Positions 26,104 to 35,741 of a DNA stretch of 64,000 bases are shown in pieces. This DNA comes from Bacillus massiliigorillae. GTDB taxonomy: Bacteria > Bacillota > Bacilli > Bacillales > DSM-1321. The first letter of the stretch is position 1. Every line of letters starts with the position of its first letter. Below the pieces are notes generated by a model. That model had not been told where the DNA came from, searched no databases, and was given only the letters and a program-made list of their open reading frames with translations. The translations under genes were made by a program, and so were the position numbers. The DNA lies in the NCBI RefSeq assembly GCF_000380245.2, contig NZ_HG428745.1, positions 84,607-148,606 of the forward strand, given 5' to 3'.

Positions 26104-27024
26104 TTAATTCCCTGCAATCGCTTGCTCAGTTGCTTCTTGTTTCTTCTTTGCAGCAGCGTTTACTTGTTCGTCCGCATGATACGATGAACGTACAAGTGGA
26201 CCTGATTCACAATGACTAAAGCCCTTTTGCATCGCAATTTCTTTTAACTCAGCAAACTCTTGTGGTGAATAATATTTGAGGACCGGTAAGTGCTTCTTAG
26301 AGGGTTGTAAATATTGACCAATTGTCATGATATCTACATCATGTGCTCTTAAATCATCCATAGTTTCGATAATGTCATCAAAAGTTTCACCTAAGCCTAC
26401 CATCAAGCTAGATTTTGTAGGAATATCTGGTTGAAGTTCTTTTGCTTGTTGTAAGAATTTTAATGAACGATCGTATTTTGCTCTCGCTCTTACTCGATCT
26501 GAAAGTCGTCTAACTGTTTCTATATTATGATTTAAAATATCTGGTTTCGCATCCATTAACATTTTTAAGTTATCGAATTCTCCACCCATATCAGAAGGTA
26601 ATACCTCAATTGAAGTAAACGGACTTTTTCTTCGAATTGCACGAACTGTTTCAGCAAAGATAGCTGCTCCGCCATCTTTTAAATCATCACGTGCAACAGC
26701 CGTTATAACCACGTGCTTCAAGTTCATTTGTGCAACCGAATCCGCTACTCGTTCTGGTTCAGCCAAATCAAGCTCAGTTGGTAAACCTGTCTTTACTGCA
26801 CAGAAACGACAAGCGCGTGTACAAACCGCCCCTAAAATCATAAATGTAGCCGTACGACGGACAGCCCAACATTCATGTATATTTGGACACTTCGCCTCTT
26901 CACATACTGTATGAAGTTTTTTTTCACGCATCATTTTTTTCAAACCAGTATAGTTTTCATTTGTGTGAAGTTTAATTTTCAACCATTCAGGTTTACGAAG
27001 ATATTCATTTTTTTTGTTGCTCAA
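26104..27024 (-). CDS. lipA: Lipoyl synthase
   Basis: 306-residue radical-SAM enzyme that inserts two sulfur atoms into protein-bound octanoyl groups to form lipoyl cofactors. The auxiliary cluster cysteines are in CEEAKCPNIHEC (CxxxxCxxxxxC) and the radical-SAM cluster cysteines in CTRACRFCAV (CxxxCxxC). C-terminal SSYHADEQ holds the conserved serine that contacts the auxiliary cluster. Start TTG 27024 with a GGAG 10 bases upstream. Monocistronic, ended by a long hairpin. Depends on Fe-S supply, in keeping with its neighbours. Confidence 0.97.
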   Translation of the reverse strand: MSNKKNEYLRKPEWLKIKLHTNENYTGLKKMMREKKLHTVCEEAKCPNIHECWAVRRTATFMILGAVCTRACRFCAVKTGLPTELDLAEPERVADSVAQMNLKHVVITAVARDDLKDGGAAIFAETVRAIRRKSPFTSIEVLPSDMGGEFDNLKMLMDAKPDILNHNIETVRRLSDRVRARAKYDRSLKFLQQAKELQPDIPTKSSLMVGLGETFDDIIETMDDLRAHDVDIMTIGQYLQPSKKHLPVLKYYSPQEFAELKEIAMQKGFSHCESGPLVRSSYHADEQVNAAAKKKQEATEQAIAGN

Positions 27025-27255
27025 CCTAACTCAGCTCCAATCTTGTGAATCAAAATAGCTCACTTCTAGTCAATGTAACACAAAAAAATTATGCATTACA
27101 AGTATCTCGCACCGCTTTACCAATTATTGATAATAGTATTTATTGAATTACGTCACACACTACATTTATGGATTAAAAACCAGATTCTCAGGCAATTTAC
27201 ATACAAAAATATAATGAATTATTAAAATTATCAAGTGAAGGAAGGAGTCATTTTC

Positions 27256-28236
27256 TTGCGTTCTATTATAGCTTTATTTGCTTTTGTATCAGCACTATTC
27301 ATCTTACAATACGACGTCAAAGCGGAAACAACGACTAATTCTGATGTTGAACGAATGAAACTTTTTAAAACAATTGAAAGACATTATCAAATCCCATGGT
27401 ATTATATCGCTGCTATTGATCAATATGAGCATAGTTTACGCAATGCGAGAAGAGACTTACCTGACTCGGATGGTCCTATCGGTATTCTAGTACCTCCAGA
27501 GAAATGGAGCGGATTATTAAATCCAAATCCATACGATACAAATCCAATGAGTATTACTTTTTTTGATGGGATTGGAGTCGATGGAAATGGTGATGGCAAA
27601 GCAGATTCACGCTCAGATACTGATATATTAATTTCAATCGCTTCTTATCTTCTCAATTATGGGACTGATGATGATAATTTCCGGATTGCTTTATGGAATT
27701 ATTATAAACGAGATAAAGCAGTTGGAATTGTTATGAGTAACGCCAAAATATACAAAAAATTTGCTCGCATTGATTTGAACAAGAAAGCTTTCCCTGTACC
27801 TATTACCTCTGATTATAGCTATAGAAGTACTTGGGGTGTTGCTAGAGGCTGGGGTGGCAGAAGAACTCATGAAGGTACTGATATCTTCGCCAATTATGGA
27901 GTACCTGTTCGTGCTACGAGCTATGGTGTCGTTGAAATCAAAGGATGGAATCGTTATGGTGGCTGGCGAATCGGCATAAGAGATTTAAATAATACGTATC
28001 ATTATTTCGCTCATTTAAATGGCTTTACGAAGGGAATAAAAATCGGTACCATCGTGGAACCAGGTATGGTAATTGGTAGTGTTGGAAGTACCGGATATGG
28101 ACCACCTGGAACAAGTGGTAAGTTTCCTCCTCATCTTCACTTTGGTATGTACAAAGACAATGGATTTACAGAATGGAGCTTTGACCCATATTATCATTTA
28201 ACGGTATGGGAAAGAAATGAAAGACGTAATAAATAA
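27256..28236 (+). CDS. lytH: Sporulation M23 peptidoglycan endopeptidase
   Basis: 326-residue exported M23 metalloendopeptidase (LytH/YunA), which in B. subtilis trims cortex peptide side chains to L-alanine. Residues 1-23 form a signal peptide (hydrophobic core IIALFAFVSALFIL, cleavage after VKA). A middle region of unknown role (about 30-180) precedes the M23 domain with zinc ligands in HEGTDIF and HLHFGM. The TTG at 27256 is 7 bases after AAGGAGT; an earlier GTG at 27235 precedes that site. In B. subtilis expression is late in the mother cell under sigma-K; I could not define that promoter here. Its presence suggests a spore former. Confidence 0.92.
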   Translation: MRSIIALFAFVSALFILQYDVKAETTTNSDVERMKLFKTIERHYQIPWYYIAAIDQYEHSLRNARRDLPDSDGPIGILVPPEKWSGLLNPNPYDTNPMSITFFDGIGVDGNGDGKADSRSDTDILISIASYLLNYGTDDDNFRIALWNYYKRDKAVGIVMSNAKIYKKFARIDLNKKAFPVPITSDYSYRSTWGVARGWGGRRTHEGTDIFANYGVPVRATSYGVVEIKGWNRYGGWRIGIRDLNNTYHYFAHLNGFTKGIKIGTIVEPGMVIGSVGSTGYGPPGTSGKFPPHLHFGMYKDNGFTEWSFDPYYHLTVWERNERRNK

Positions 28237-28278
28237 ATGGCTGGATTTTAATTAATCATCAAAAATTTCAGAAAAACA

Positions 28279-28315
28279 CGACTTATCGCCCCTACTGGCG
28301 AAAGTCGATGTCTTT
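28279..28315 (+). terminator. Intrinsic terminator after lytH
   Basis: Stem CGACTTATCGCC / GGCGAAAGTCG followed by TGTCTTTTCTTA. Confidence 0.75.
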
Positions 28316-28365
28316 TCTTATACTTTATTCCTTTAATGAAGTTAAACTTTCTTAAGTATAAAGAA

Positions 28366-28404
28366 AAAGCGTCCAAATAGTGATTCAATATCACTATTTA
28401 GACA
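28366..28404 (-). terminator. Intrinsic terminator after the NhaC-type transporter
   Basis: 14-bp stem GTCCAAATAGTGAT / ATCACTATTTAGAC; T-rich on the minus strand. Confidence 0.85.
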
Positions 28405-28413
28405 CCTCTTTTA

Positions 28414-29997
28414 TCAAGCTATTTTAGTCTCATCAGCTGCATCAGCCGCTTTATTTTTCTTTGCTAAGAATAATAGAGCACCAACCATCATGATTACTAC
28501 TATTGATAATGAAAGAATTGTACTACCTGTAAACCCAAGCATTAAAAATCCTATGGCAGCTATGAAAGCTGATGTTAACGCATATGGTAACTGTGTCATT
28601 ACATGATCCATATGATTACATCCTGCACCTGTTGATGAAAGAATCGTTGTATCTGAAATCGGTGAACAATGGTCTCCAAATACTGCACCAGCTAATACAG
28701 CCGCTAAAGATGGTAGCAACATACTAGAATCCATTGTTGCTACAATATCTCCTGCAAGTGGTAACAAGATACCAAAAGATCCCCACGATGTTCCTGTTGC
28801 TAGTGCCATAATCCCTGCAATTACAAACAAAATAAATGGAATGAAACCAATGCTAAGATTTGATTTCTCTACAAATCCTGCTAAGTAGCTACCCGTTTCA
28901 AGCGCACCTACTAAATCAACAATAACCCATGCAAAAATCAAAATATATACAGCCGGTAGCATTGACTTAATTCCTTCAAATAAACCTGTCGTTAGCAATG
29001 AGCTTTTCACTGCTTTCTTTGCATACACTTGACGAAGGAATAACACTAACGTTACAGCGAACCCAAACAATCCACCATAAAATAATGATGTTGGCACATC
29101 TGTATTTTCAAACATTTGAAGGATAGTTGCTCTCCCCTCAACAGCTTTACTTCCTGTCCATAGCATTGCCGAAACCGTTCCAACTACAAGCGCTGCAATT
29201 GGTATTAATAAATCTGCTACAGAGCCTTTTTTACTCATTGGTAAATCACTCTTTAATTCACCAGGAGCGATTTTATCTGGATTAGAAACAACACCCGTTG
29301 TGATTGCTCGATCTTCATGTACCTTCATAGATCCAAAATTAATATTCTTCCATGAAGATATGAAAACTAATAATAAAGATGCCCAAACATAGAAGTTCAT
29401 TGGTATCATTTGAATAAATGCTGAGAATCCACTCATATCTAAAGAATTCGCAGCTAATATTGGCGCTAATATCGCAATGATATATGCTCCCCAACTTGAA
29501 ACAGGTGACACAACACAAATAGGCGCTGCTGTTGAATCAATAATATACGCAAGCTTGGCTCGAGAAACGCGATTACGGTCCGTTAAAGGTCTTGAAATTT
29601 GCCCTACTGCCAAGCTATTAAAATAATCATCAATGAAAATAATTATACCTAGAACAGCAGCTGTAAGTTGTGCACCAGCTCTTGTTTTAACACGTTTTAA
29701 AGCCCACTCTCCAAATGCTCTACTTCCTCCAGAAATCGTTACAAACGCAGTAACACATCCTAGAAGTAGTAAAAATAGTAATATGTATATTTTTCCTGTA
29801 TTGAGTTCTCCATCTACATAAAACAAATCCGTGAAAGCTTTTACAAGAATAGATAAAGAATCCATTACATTAAAGTCTGCAAGTAAGAATGCCGCTGTAA
29901 TGCTCCCTAAACCTAAAGATAACAAAACTCTTTTTGTTAATAAAACCATAATAATAGCAACTAATGGTGGTAATAAAGAAAAAATCGTATTTTCCAT
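28414..29997 (-). CDS. lysW: NhaC-family transporter, predicted lysine permease
   Basis: 527-residue integral membrane protein with about 11-12 hydrophobic segments, of the NhaC Na+/H+ antiporter superfamily. Conserved polar membrane stretches include IIFIDDYFNSLAVGQ and GDHCSPISDTTILSSTGA. An L-box lysine riboswitch with its own terminator precedes the gene; comparative work has assigned NhaC-type proteins under this riboswitch as lysine transporters (LysW), so lysine uptake, probably cation-coupled, is the best call. ATG 29997 is 8 bases after AAGGAG; the longer GTG at 30006 lies in that site. Were the riboswitch absent one would call it only an antiporter. Confidence 0.85.
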   Translation of the reverse strand: MENTIFSLLPPLVAIIMVLLTKRVLLSLGLGSITAAFLLADFNVMDSLSILVKAFTDLFYVDGELNTGKIYILLFLLLLGCVTAFVTISGGSRAFGEWALKRVKTRAGAQLTAAVLGIIIFIDDYFNSLAVGQISRPLTDRNRVSRAKLAYIIDSTAAPICVVSPVSSWGAYIIAILAPILAANSLDMSGFSAFIQMIPMNFYVWASLLLVFISSWKNINFGSMKVHEDRAITTGVVSNPDKIAPGELKSDLPMSKKGSVADLLIPIAALVVGTVSAMLWTGSKAVEGRATILQMFENTDVPTSLFYGGLFGFAVTLVLFLRQVYAKKAVKSSLLTTGLFEGIKSMLPAVYILIFAWVIVDLVGALETGSYLAGFVEKSNLSIGFIPFILFVIAGIMALATGTSWGSFGILLPLAGDIVATMDSSMLLPSLAAVLAGAVFGDHCSPISDTTILSSTGAGCNHMDHVMTQLPYALTSAFIAAIGFLMLGFTGSTILSLSIVVIMMVGALLFLAKKNKAADAADETKIA

Positions 29998-30061
29998 GCT
30001 GAACACTCCTTCTGTAAAATCTGGAGGTAAAGATCAGAGCTTTCAACTATTTTTAGACAAA

Positions 30062-30102
30062 AATAAAAAAGGATAGTGATAGAGAACAACCTATCATTAC
30101 CC
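30062..30102 (-). terminator. Riboswitch-controlled attenuator
   Basis: Minus strand: GGGTAATGATAG pairs with CTATCACTATCC (30102-30091, 30082-30071) and is followed by TTTTTTATTTTT. It lies between the lysine aptamer and the transporter gene, so ligand binding should favour termination. Confidence 0.85.
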
Positions 30103-30121
30103 TTTGTAATGTATGTTATCG

Positions 30122-30315
30122 TCCATCGCTCTGTAGCTCCCCATTATAAACTTCCATTTATAATGACAGTGTTGGCTTTATTCAAGACAACCCCAGTAAC
30201 AATCATTCGACACTAAATGTTACTTCGGCAAAGTTCCCTTTCTTCTGAGTTCAACGTTGTCATCCTCACAACAGCTTACTGATGAACTTTGCATCCTCTA
30301 CCCCATGCGGTGATA
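30122..30315 (-). promoter_or_regulatory. Lysine riboswitch (L-box) aptamer
   Basis: Read on the minus strand from about 30315 the conserved L-box blocks occur in order: GGGTAGAGGATGCAAAG, a variable stem, AAAGGGAACTTTGCCGAAG, the TACTGGGG region, AAAGCCAACACTGTC, and the closing GGGGAGCTACAGAGC. This order and wording match the lysine aptamer. It precedes a terminator hairpin and an NhaC-type transporter gene. Confidence 0.9.
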
Positions 30316-30413
30316 GTTATTTATTATATTTTATTTTTATACTATAACATTAATTTAAAATTTCGCAATATTTTATAGGGAATTACCATATTTTTTAATA
30401 TTCTAAAATATAT

Positions 30414-31505
30414 TTAACCCGTGATATCGCATCCAATAATCATGATATCTAAATGCTGCTTTAGATCTAATTCGTACGAATCCTCGATATCTTTTCCATT
30501 TTCCTTAAGAATCGTAATAACCGGACGGTCGCTCATGCCATCATTTTGTTTTGAAACAACGCCTTCTTTATTATTATTCAAAACCACATTTAAGCCTAAT
30601 GGATAAATCGCAACAGCTTTTCTAAACGTTTCTACAATATTCGAATCAAATAATGTCCCAGCCCCAGCATATAAAATTTCAAGTCCCTCGTGTGGAAGCA
30701 TAGCTTGCCGATACACACGATTAGAAGTAACCGCATCAAACACATCAGCAACAGCAATAATCTTACCAAATAAATGAATATCTTTATCCAGTAGCCCTCT
30801 TGGATAACCCGTTCCATCCACACGCTCATGATGTTGAAAGGCACAATGAGCAACTAATAAAGGAATAGTTGCTACTCGTTTCAAAATATGAAATCCATAA
30901 TCTGTATGCTTTTGCATTTCGATATATTCACTTTGTGTTAACTTTCCTGGTTTCATTAATATATCATACGGAACATACATCTTCCCTACATCATGTAAAA
31001 TAGCCCCTATTCCAAGAATTTCAAGGTCTTTTTGACTAAGTCCTAATTTTATTCCAATGGCTAATGAATATAACGTCACATTGAATGAATGGATAAAAAT
31101 ATATTCGTCATAAATATGCACATCTGAAAGTATAGAAAGTAGCTCCGAATGATCTTTTATTTCATCCAAAATCGTACGAATTAGCTCCATAAATTTTTTT
31201 GAGTTTTTTTCTAAAACAATTGAGCTTCCAACAATTGATTCTTTATCATGAATATCTGTAAAAGATGTTTCAATAGCTATAAGAGAATCTTTTCTTACTT
31301 TTTCAGATAATGTATTAAATGGCTGTATATGATTTGTTCTAGCATCTTTAATATAAACGTACTGAATTCCTAATTCCCTTAACCTTGTAATCATTCGTTC
31401 TGTAAGCGAAACGCCTTCATTTAATAAAATCTGTTGTTGCGTATTATAAATAGTCTTACCGAGCACTGTTTCTGGTTTCAAAAACTCCGTGGATACTAAC
31501 CGCAT
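30414..31505 (-). CDS. HD-GYP domain phosphodiesterase
   Basis: 363-residue cytosolic protein with a C-terminal-centred HD-GYP domain: metal site HD in GAILHDVGKMY, further histidines in HSFNVT and HCAFQHHER, and the GYP signature in HHERVDGTGYPRG. Such enzymes degrade cyclic di-GMP or related dinucleotides. The N-terminal 100 residues are a small uncharacterised sensor-like region (start MRLVSTEFLKPETVLGKTIYN). ATG 31505 follows GGGAG by 6 bases; a longer start at 31523 has no good site. It occupies the place where yunB stands in B. subtilis. A 267-bp upstream gap shows no other gene. Confidence 0.88.
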   Translation of the reverse strand: MRLVSTEFLKPETVLGKTIYNTQQQILLNEGVSLTERMITRLRELGIQYVYIKDARTNHIQPFNTLSEKVRKDSLIAIETSFTDIHDKESIVGSSIVLEKNSKKFMELIRTILDEIKDHSELLSILSDVHIYDEYIFIHSFNVTLYSLAIGIKLGLSQKDLEILGIGAILHDVGKMYVPYDILMKPGKLTQSEYIEMQKHTDYGFHILKRVATIPLLVAHCAFQHHERVDGTGYPRGLLDKDIHLFGKIIAVADVFDAVTSNRVYRQAMLPHEGLEILYAGAGTLFDSNIVETFRKAVAIYPLGLNVVLNNNKEGVVSKQNDGMSDRPVITILKENGKDIEDSYELDLKQHLDIMIIGCDITG

Positions 31506-31744
31506 GTTAAACTCCCAACTCATTTATCAATTTAGATTTGAAAGGCTTTAATAAATCATTATCAAAACCAATTTCATTATATAAAAAGATTATTCATCTT
31601 TAGCACAGGAATTTCCCCTATTTATCCTGAATTAATTCGTTTGACTCATATGAAGAATAAACTATGTAAATCCGACCATATGCTTACATATTGGTAATTA
31701 TACCAATTTACTACATAAAACTAAATCATTTTTCTTGATTTAAT

Positions 31745-31773
31745 CACAAAAAAACCACCTTCCAGGTGGTTTT
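31745..31773 (-). terminator. Intrinsic terminator after yunC
   Basis: Stem AAAACCACCT / AGGTGGTTTT (31751-31760, 31764-31773) with T-rich 3' side on the minus strand. Confidence 0.85.
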
Positions 31774-32072
31774 TACATTTTTAAAAGTGCTTCTCTACCT
31801 ATCGTTCCCTTTTCTATTCCTAAGCTTTCTGCGCCAAATGTAACTGATTCTAATGGTGCATCTAGCAGTTGTTCAAGCGTCTTTACCCCCACCGCTCTTC
31901 CTGCAATAATATTGCGATCCTTTAACTTCTCATTTAGCAATGCAACATCTAATGCCCCACACATTATATATCCTAATTCAGAGGATACCACTAAAAGTGT
32001 TGTCTTGGGTAATTTAACAACAACACCTAAGAATGTTCGATCCTCTATTTGAATTGGTCTTAACTCCATCAT
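31773..32072 (-). CDS. yunC: YunC family protein (DUF1805)
   Basis: 99-residue protein of the YunC/DUF1805 family with the conserved core LPKTTLLVVSSELGYIMCGALDV and the GRAVGVKTLEQLLDA segment. Small alpha/beta protein, cytosolic, function unknown. ATG with AAGGAGG 11 bases upstream; an ATG one codon in is equally possible. Downstream of yunD by 55 bases on the same strand, probably cotranscribed with it, and followed by a terminator. Confidence 0.88.
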   Translation of the reverse strand: MMELRPIQIEDRTFLGVVVKLPKTTLLVVSSELGYIMCGALDVALLNEKLKDRNIIAGRAVGVKTLEQLLDAPLESVTFGAESLGIEKGTIGREALLKM

Positions 32073-32127
32073 AGACGCTTCCGCCTCCTTACTTTATTCA
32101 GAGTATGAAAATCGCCTACAATAGGTG

Positions 32128-33489
32128 TTAATATATTTCCTTCAACTCATGAAGTAGTAAATCTCTTAGAAATTCAGGTAAGTAATACACTTTCTTCTCC
32201 GTTCTTTTAATGGCAGGGAAGAAAAAGCCAAACGTAAACATATCAGGTATTGCTAAACGATATGTTTTTTTTGCATCTAATTTTTCATTTCCAATCCATA
32301 TTTCATGCCGACTATTCATTTTAATATCATTATAAACCATGGTGCCAAGTACATTTCCACGGAAGCCAAAGCCCTTTATTTGCATATGTGGCCAGCTTTT
32401 ATCGGTTGATTGAATAATAACTTCTTTTAACTCTGAACCTTTTAATTCAATGACACATGGATTAATAGGATGCGGACAAATTCGATGTAAATCATGCATT
32501 GTTACTGAGCCTGCTGGTAAATCATCTAATAATAAACCGGCATTTAGAAATGCACAATCAGCATCACACCACTCTTTAAGCGCCTTACATAAAAGCGTGA
32601 TTAACGGTGTTTCTTCAAACCAATCTACCGATAACGTATGTGGCAAACGGCATACTTCCTGCGACATCTTTTCTTTACCTTCACTGTATAACATAGCAAC
32701 AAAGTCTTTTTCTCCTTGAACAGGATCTTCTTCATTCATATCATACAATCTAGCTTCACTTTGGATAATATGCTTATCCTTATCAACCATTAATTCAACA
32801 TGCCCTACATACGTGCCACCTTTACCTGCGCCACATAATAACGTATTGTTCACATATTTACCCTCATGGAGAATATGATGTGTATGCCCACCAAAAATTA
32901 GATTTATTTCTGGCATTTCATTTGCAATTAGTTCATCATATTCTAAGCCTAAATGAGAAAGTAAAACAATCATATCTGATTGGTCTTTCACTTCATTTAC
33001 TGCTTGACGAATTTCCTCAAGTGGCTCCGTAATATTCCACCCTAATGTTTCGTAAAATACGCGAAAATAAGCCGTCGCTCCAATCATGGCAATACGTGTC
33101 CCTTTTTCAGTTCTGTGAATGCTATAAGGTAATGCCCACTCTGGTCTTTGCTCATTTTTGTCATATAAATTCGCTACTACAACCTTAAATTTAGCATCAT
33201 CATATAAATGATTTAATGCATCATAAGAAAATGTAACTCCTTCATTATTTCCAATCGTAGCAAATTGGCACCCCAATTTATTTAGCAGTTCCACATTACC
33301 TTTACCTAAAAGAGCTTCTGTATATGGATGAAAACGATCTGTATGATCTCCTATATCTACAACAAGTGTTTCTTCTCCAACATCAGAATGCCATGCTTTT
33401 CTTTCATGAATAAAGTGTTCGATTCGTTGCCAATGTTCAAAATGACTATGTAGATCATTAATATGATAAAAATGTATTCTTTCTTCCAA
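32128..33489 (-). CDS. yunD: Metallophosphoesterase / 5'-nucleotidase-like protein YunD
   Basis: 453-residue protein of the 5'-nucleotidase/2',3'-cyclic phosphodiesterase group. The N-terminal calcineurin-like domain carries the metal motifs HINDLHSHF, VVDIGDHTDR, GNNEGVTF and GGHTHHIL; the C-terminal half is the 5'-nucleotidase substrate domain (FLNAGLLLDDLPAG, TFGFFFPA). No signal peptide is seen, unlike the secreted relatives, so a cytosolic role in nucleotide or UDP-sugar hydrolysis is suggested. Located between yunE and yunC as in B. subtilis. Confidence 0.9.
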   Translation of the reverse strand: MEERIHFYHINDLHSHFEHWQRIEHFIHERKAWHSDVGEETLVVDIGDHTDRFHPYTEALLGKGNVELLNKLGCQFATIGNNEGVTFSYDALNHLYDDAKFKVVVANLYDKNEQRPEWALPYSIHRTEKGTRIAMIGATAYFRVFYETLGWNITEPLEEIRQAVNEVKDQSDMIVLLSHLGLEYDELIANEMPEINLIFGGHTHHILHEGKYVNNTLLCGAGKGGTYVGHVELMVDKDKHIIQSEARLYDMNEEDPVQGEKDFVAMLYSEGKEKMSQEVCRLPHTLSVDWFEETPLITLLCKALKEWCDADCAFLNAGLLLDDLPAGSVTMHDLHRICPHPINPCVIELKGSELKEVIIQSTDKSWPHMQIKGFGFRGNVLGTMVYNDIKMNSRHEIWIGNEKLDAKKTYRLAIPDMFTFGFFFPAIKRTEKKVYYLPEFLRDLLLHELKEIY

Positions 33490-33614
33490 CGTAATCCCCT
33501 CTTTTTTTCTCTATCTGCCGCATTCCTCATTCTTTTTCTACCCTAAAAACCTTAAACATAACAGCTTTCTAATTATGTAGCTCCAACGTTCAGAAGACCA
33601 TTAAAACATTTTCT

Positions 33615-34442
33615 TCAACCAGTAAAGCCTTCAAAAATAAGTTTGACTCCTATTACTAAAAGCATAATTCTCAAAATACTAACGAGTGTTGAACTTTTTA
33701 ACTTAGTATTAATATATGCACCGATTTTCGCCCCAAACCAAGCACCTGGAATTAAAGCAATCGCATAGGGCCATATAACGTTTCCTAATGCGATATGCGT
33801 CACAGAGTTTGTAATAGAGGACAAAAATACAAGGAACATGGAAGTAGCAATCGCCACGTGAGGAGGAAATAAGAACAACAGAATCATAGCGGGTACAATT
33901 AATGAACCTCCTCCAATTCCGAATAAGCCCGAACAAAATCCTACAATGAAGCAAATTGAAATCGCAATAATTGGACGATATCCATAAATATATTCTTTAC
34001 CATTTTGATTTATAAATGTTTTCTTAACAGTTGCACTATTAATTAATTTTGATGGCTTTAATTTATCCTTAATCATTAAAACAACTGAAACAATAATAAT
34101 AAATGTACCAAAAAATAAATTAAAAGAGTTTAAGTCCAGCATTTTATTCACATACGACCCAAGAATTCCACCAGGACCACTACCTATAAAAAAAATCAAA
34201 CCTGTTTTATAATCAACTCTCTTATATTTAATATAAGAAAGTGTTGATGATAAACCCGTAAAAATCATCATAACTGTTGATATTCCAACAGCTTTCTGAG
34301 GTGTCAAACCATCAAGTAGCCCTAAACTATTATGAAAATATAACACTGCTGGCACAATAATAATGCCGCCACCTAAACCAACTAGAGAGCCTATAATTCC
34401 TGCGCATAAGGCTGTTACTACTAAAAGTATAATCCATTCCAA
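33615..34442 (-). CDS. yunE: TauE/SafE-type sulfite/anion permease
   Basis: 275-residue membrane protein of the TauE/SafE family with about 8 hydrophobic segments in two halves, each starting with a glycine-rich motif: GSLVGLGGGIIIVPA and GLFGIGGGSLIVPA. The family exports sulfite or organosulfonates, but many members are uncharacterised. TTG 34442 is chosen since AAGGCGG lies just before it and the protein then begins at the first membrane segment; ATG 34490 lacks a ribosome site. Same strand as yunF and yunD. Confidence 0.88.
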   Translation of the reverse strand: MEWIILLVVTALCAGIIGSLVGLGGGIIIVPAVLYFHNSLGLLDGLTPQKAVGISTVMMIFTGLSSTLSYIKYKRVDYKTGLIFFIGSGPGGILGSYVNKMLDLNSFNLFFGTFIIIVSVVLMIKDKLKPSKLINSATVKKTFINQNGKEYIYGYRPIIAISICFIVGFCSGLFGIGGGSLIVPAMILLFLFPPHVAIATSMFLVFLSSITNSVTHIALGNVIWPYAIALIPGAWFGAKIGAYINTKLKSSTLVSILRIMLLVIGVKLIFEGFTG

Positions 34443-34527
34443 TTGCGTATCCGCCTTTATAAAAAAATTTAAAGAGTAAACATCCTCCATTTATTAATTT
34501 TCTTTATAAGAAAAATATTATTCACTT

Positions 34528-35376
34528 CTAAAATAAATCCAGTTGCCTTGGTGCTAAATCTGCATATTCAATACCAAGCAACGCAATCATTTGCTTCGCA
34601 TTATTTGCTGCGTCACCACCAGAGTTATTATTAAATACTATATAAATATCCTTTGACTGCTTCTCTAATTGAAGGATATGATTTTTCCATTGTATAAGCT
34701 CATCCTCATTGTATTGATACAAAAAGCGAACCGCTCTCCAATCATCACCTGCTGTAGCTTTATTCCAACCAAATACATTCCGTCCATGCATCCGAATTAA
34801 TGTCTTACTCGATGAAGTTGGTTGAAGAATTGTTGGAATAGAACCTTCTCCTGCTTGAGGTTCATCAACAATGCAATGTATCCATCCTTCACTTTTCATA
34901 AAAGCTAGCGTTTTATCCGTAAATTTCTCTGAAAACCATGAACGATTACGAAATTCAAGCGCTACTGGAATATCCCTCATCTGCTGCTTGCACCATCGAA
35001 GATACTCAACATTCTCCTTAACACATTGAAACCAAGGGGGAAACTGAAACAATACCATCGCTAACTTATTCGCTTCTTGGTACGGAGTTAAGGAATCTAT
35101 ATACGCTTCGAATATTTCTTCTTTGCTCTTATAAGGTTGCTCTCCACGTTGATGACCTGTCATTCCCTGATACGCCTTGACAATAAACTTAAAAGAATCT
35201 GGAGTTTCCTTCACCCATTTCAAACTATTGCGTTTCGGTTGTATAGCATAAAATGCCGTATCAACTTCTACAATCGGAAAATGCTCAGCGTAGACCTGCA
35301 ATCGATCACGAGAAGCTATCTTCGTTCCATATATGGATTCATGATCTCCCCATCCAGTCACTCCAATATATATCAT
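34528..35376 (-). CDS. yunF: DUF72 family protein
   Basis: 282-residue protein of the DUF72 family, a TIM-barrel-like fold. Typical stretches are YIGVTGWGDHE at the N-terminus, YAEHFPIVEVDTAFYAI, LFQFPPWF, and VFNNNSGGDAANNAKQM near the C-terminus. Function unknown; cytosolic. It is the last chromosomal gene before the prophage. Its 5' side faces the truncated sufB remnant. Confidence 0.9.
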   Translation of the reverse strand: MIYIGVTGWGDHESIYGTKIASRDRLQVYAEHFPIVEVDTAFYAIQPKRNSLKWVKETPDSFKFIVKAYQGMTGHQRGEQPYKSKEEIFEAYIDSLTPYQEANKLAMVLFQFPPWFQCVKENVEYLRWCKQQMRDIPVALEFRNRSWFSEKFTDKTLAFMKSEGWIHCIVDEPQAGEGSIPTILQPTSSSKTLIRMHGRNVFGWNKATAGDDWRAVRFLYQYNEDELIQWKNHILQLEKQSKDIYIVFNNNSGGDAANNAKQMIALLGIEYADLAPRQLDLF

Positions 35377-35550
35377 CTACCATCACTCTTTACTCAAGTA
35401 TTAACACTATTCTAACACAGAGAAAAGTAGTTGGCTTTTTTGAACTACTAAAAAAAGCCAATAACAAACATCGTGATTGTAATGTTGGTTAATAGCTCAT
35501 AAACTACTTCAAGTTTTATATTCATACCAATAAAATATCCCTTAGTATAT

Positions 35551-35587
35551 AAGAAAAGCCCTACTCCTTACGAGTAGGGCTCTTCTT
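35551..35587 (-). terminator. Orphaned suf operon terminator
   Basis: 15-bp stem (one mismatch) AGAAAAGCCCTACTC / GAGTAGGGCTCTTCT, 20 bases downstream of the sufB stop remnant on the minus strand. No intact gene now feeds it; it fits the original end of the suf operon, cut off by prophage insertion. Confidence 0.75.
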
Positions 35588-35607
35588 ATATCAATTGAAT
35601 GGGAGGC

Positions 35608-35649
35608 TTAACCTATAGACCCTTCCATTTCAAATTTGATAAATGAACA
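35608..35649 (-). other. sufB: Prophage attachment junction in the 3' end of sufB
   Basis: Minus-strand codons from 35649 to the TAA at 35610-35608 encode CSFIKFEMEGSIG and stop. FEMEGSIG-stop is the conserved C-terminus of SufB, the Fe-S scaffold subunit, but a stop codon sits just upstream and no sufB body precedes it. With the suf-type terminator and yunF on one side and phage genes on the other, this is best read as attL: an integrase core of about 33 bp (35608-35640) within sufB, whose intact copy would be recreated at the other end of the prophage. Confidence 0.75.
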
Positions 35650-35741
35650 TTATCAAAGTGTATATTAATAGAAGAAACTAGGCTTAAAATCAATATTTAG
35701 AGGATGTGCGCTTTTTAAATATATCATTTCTTTTCAAACCG

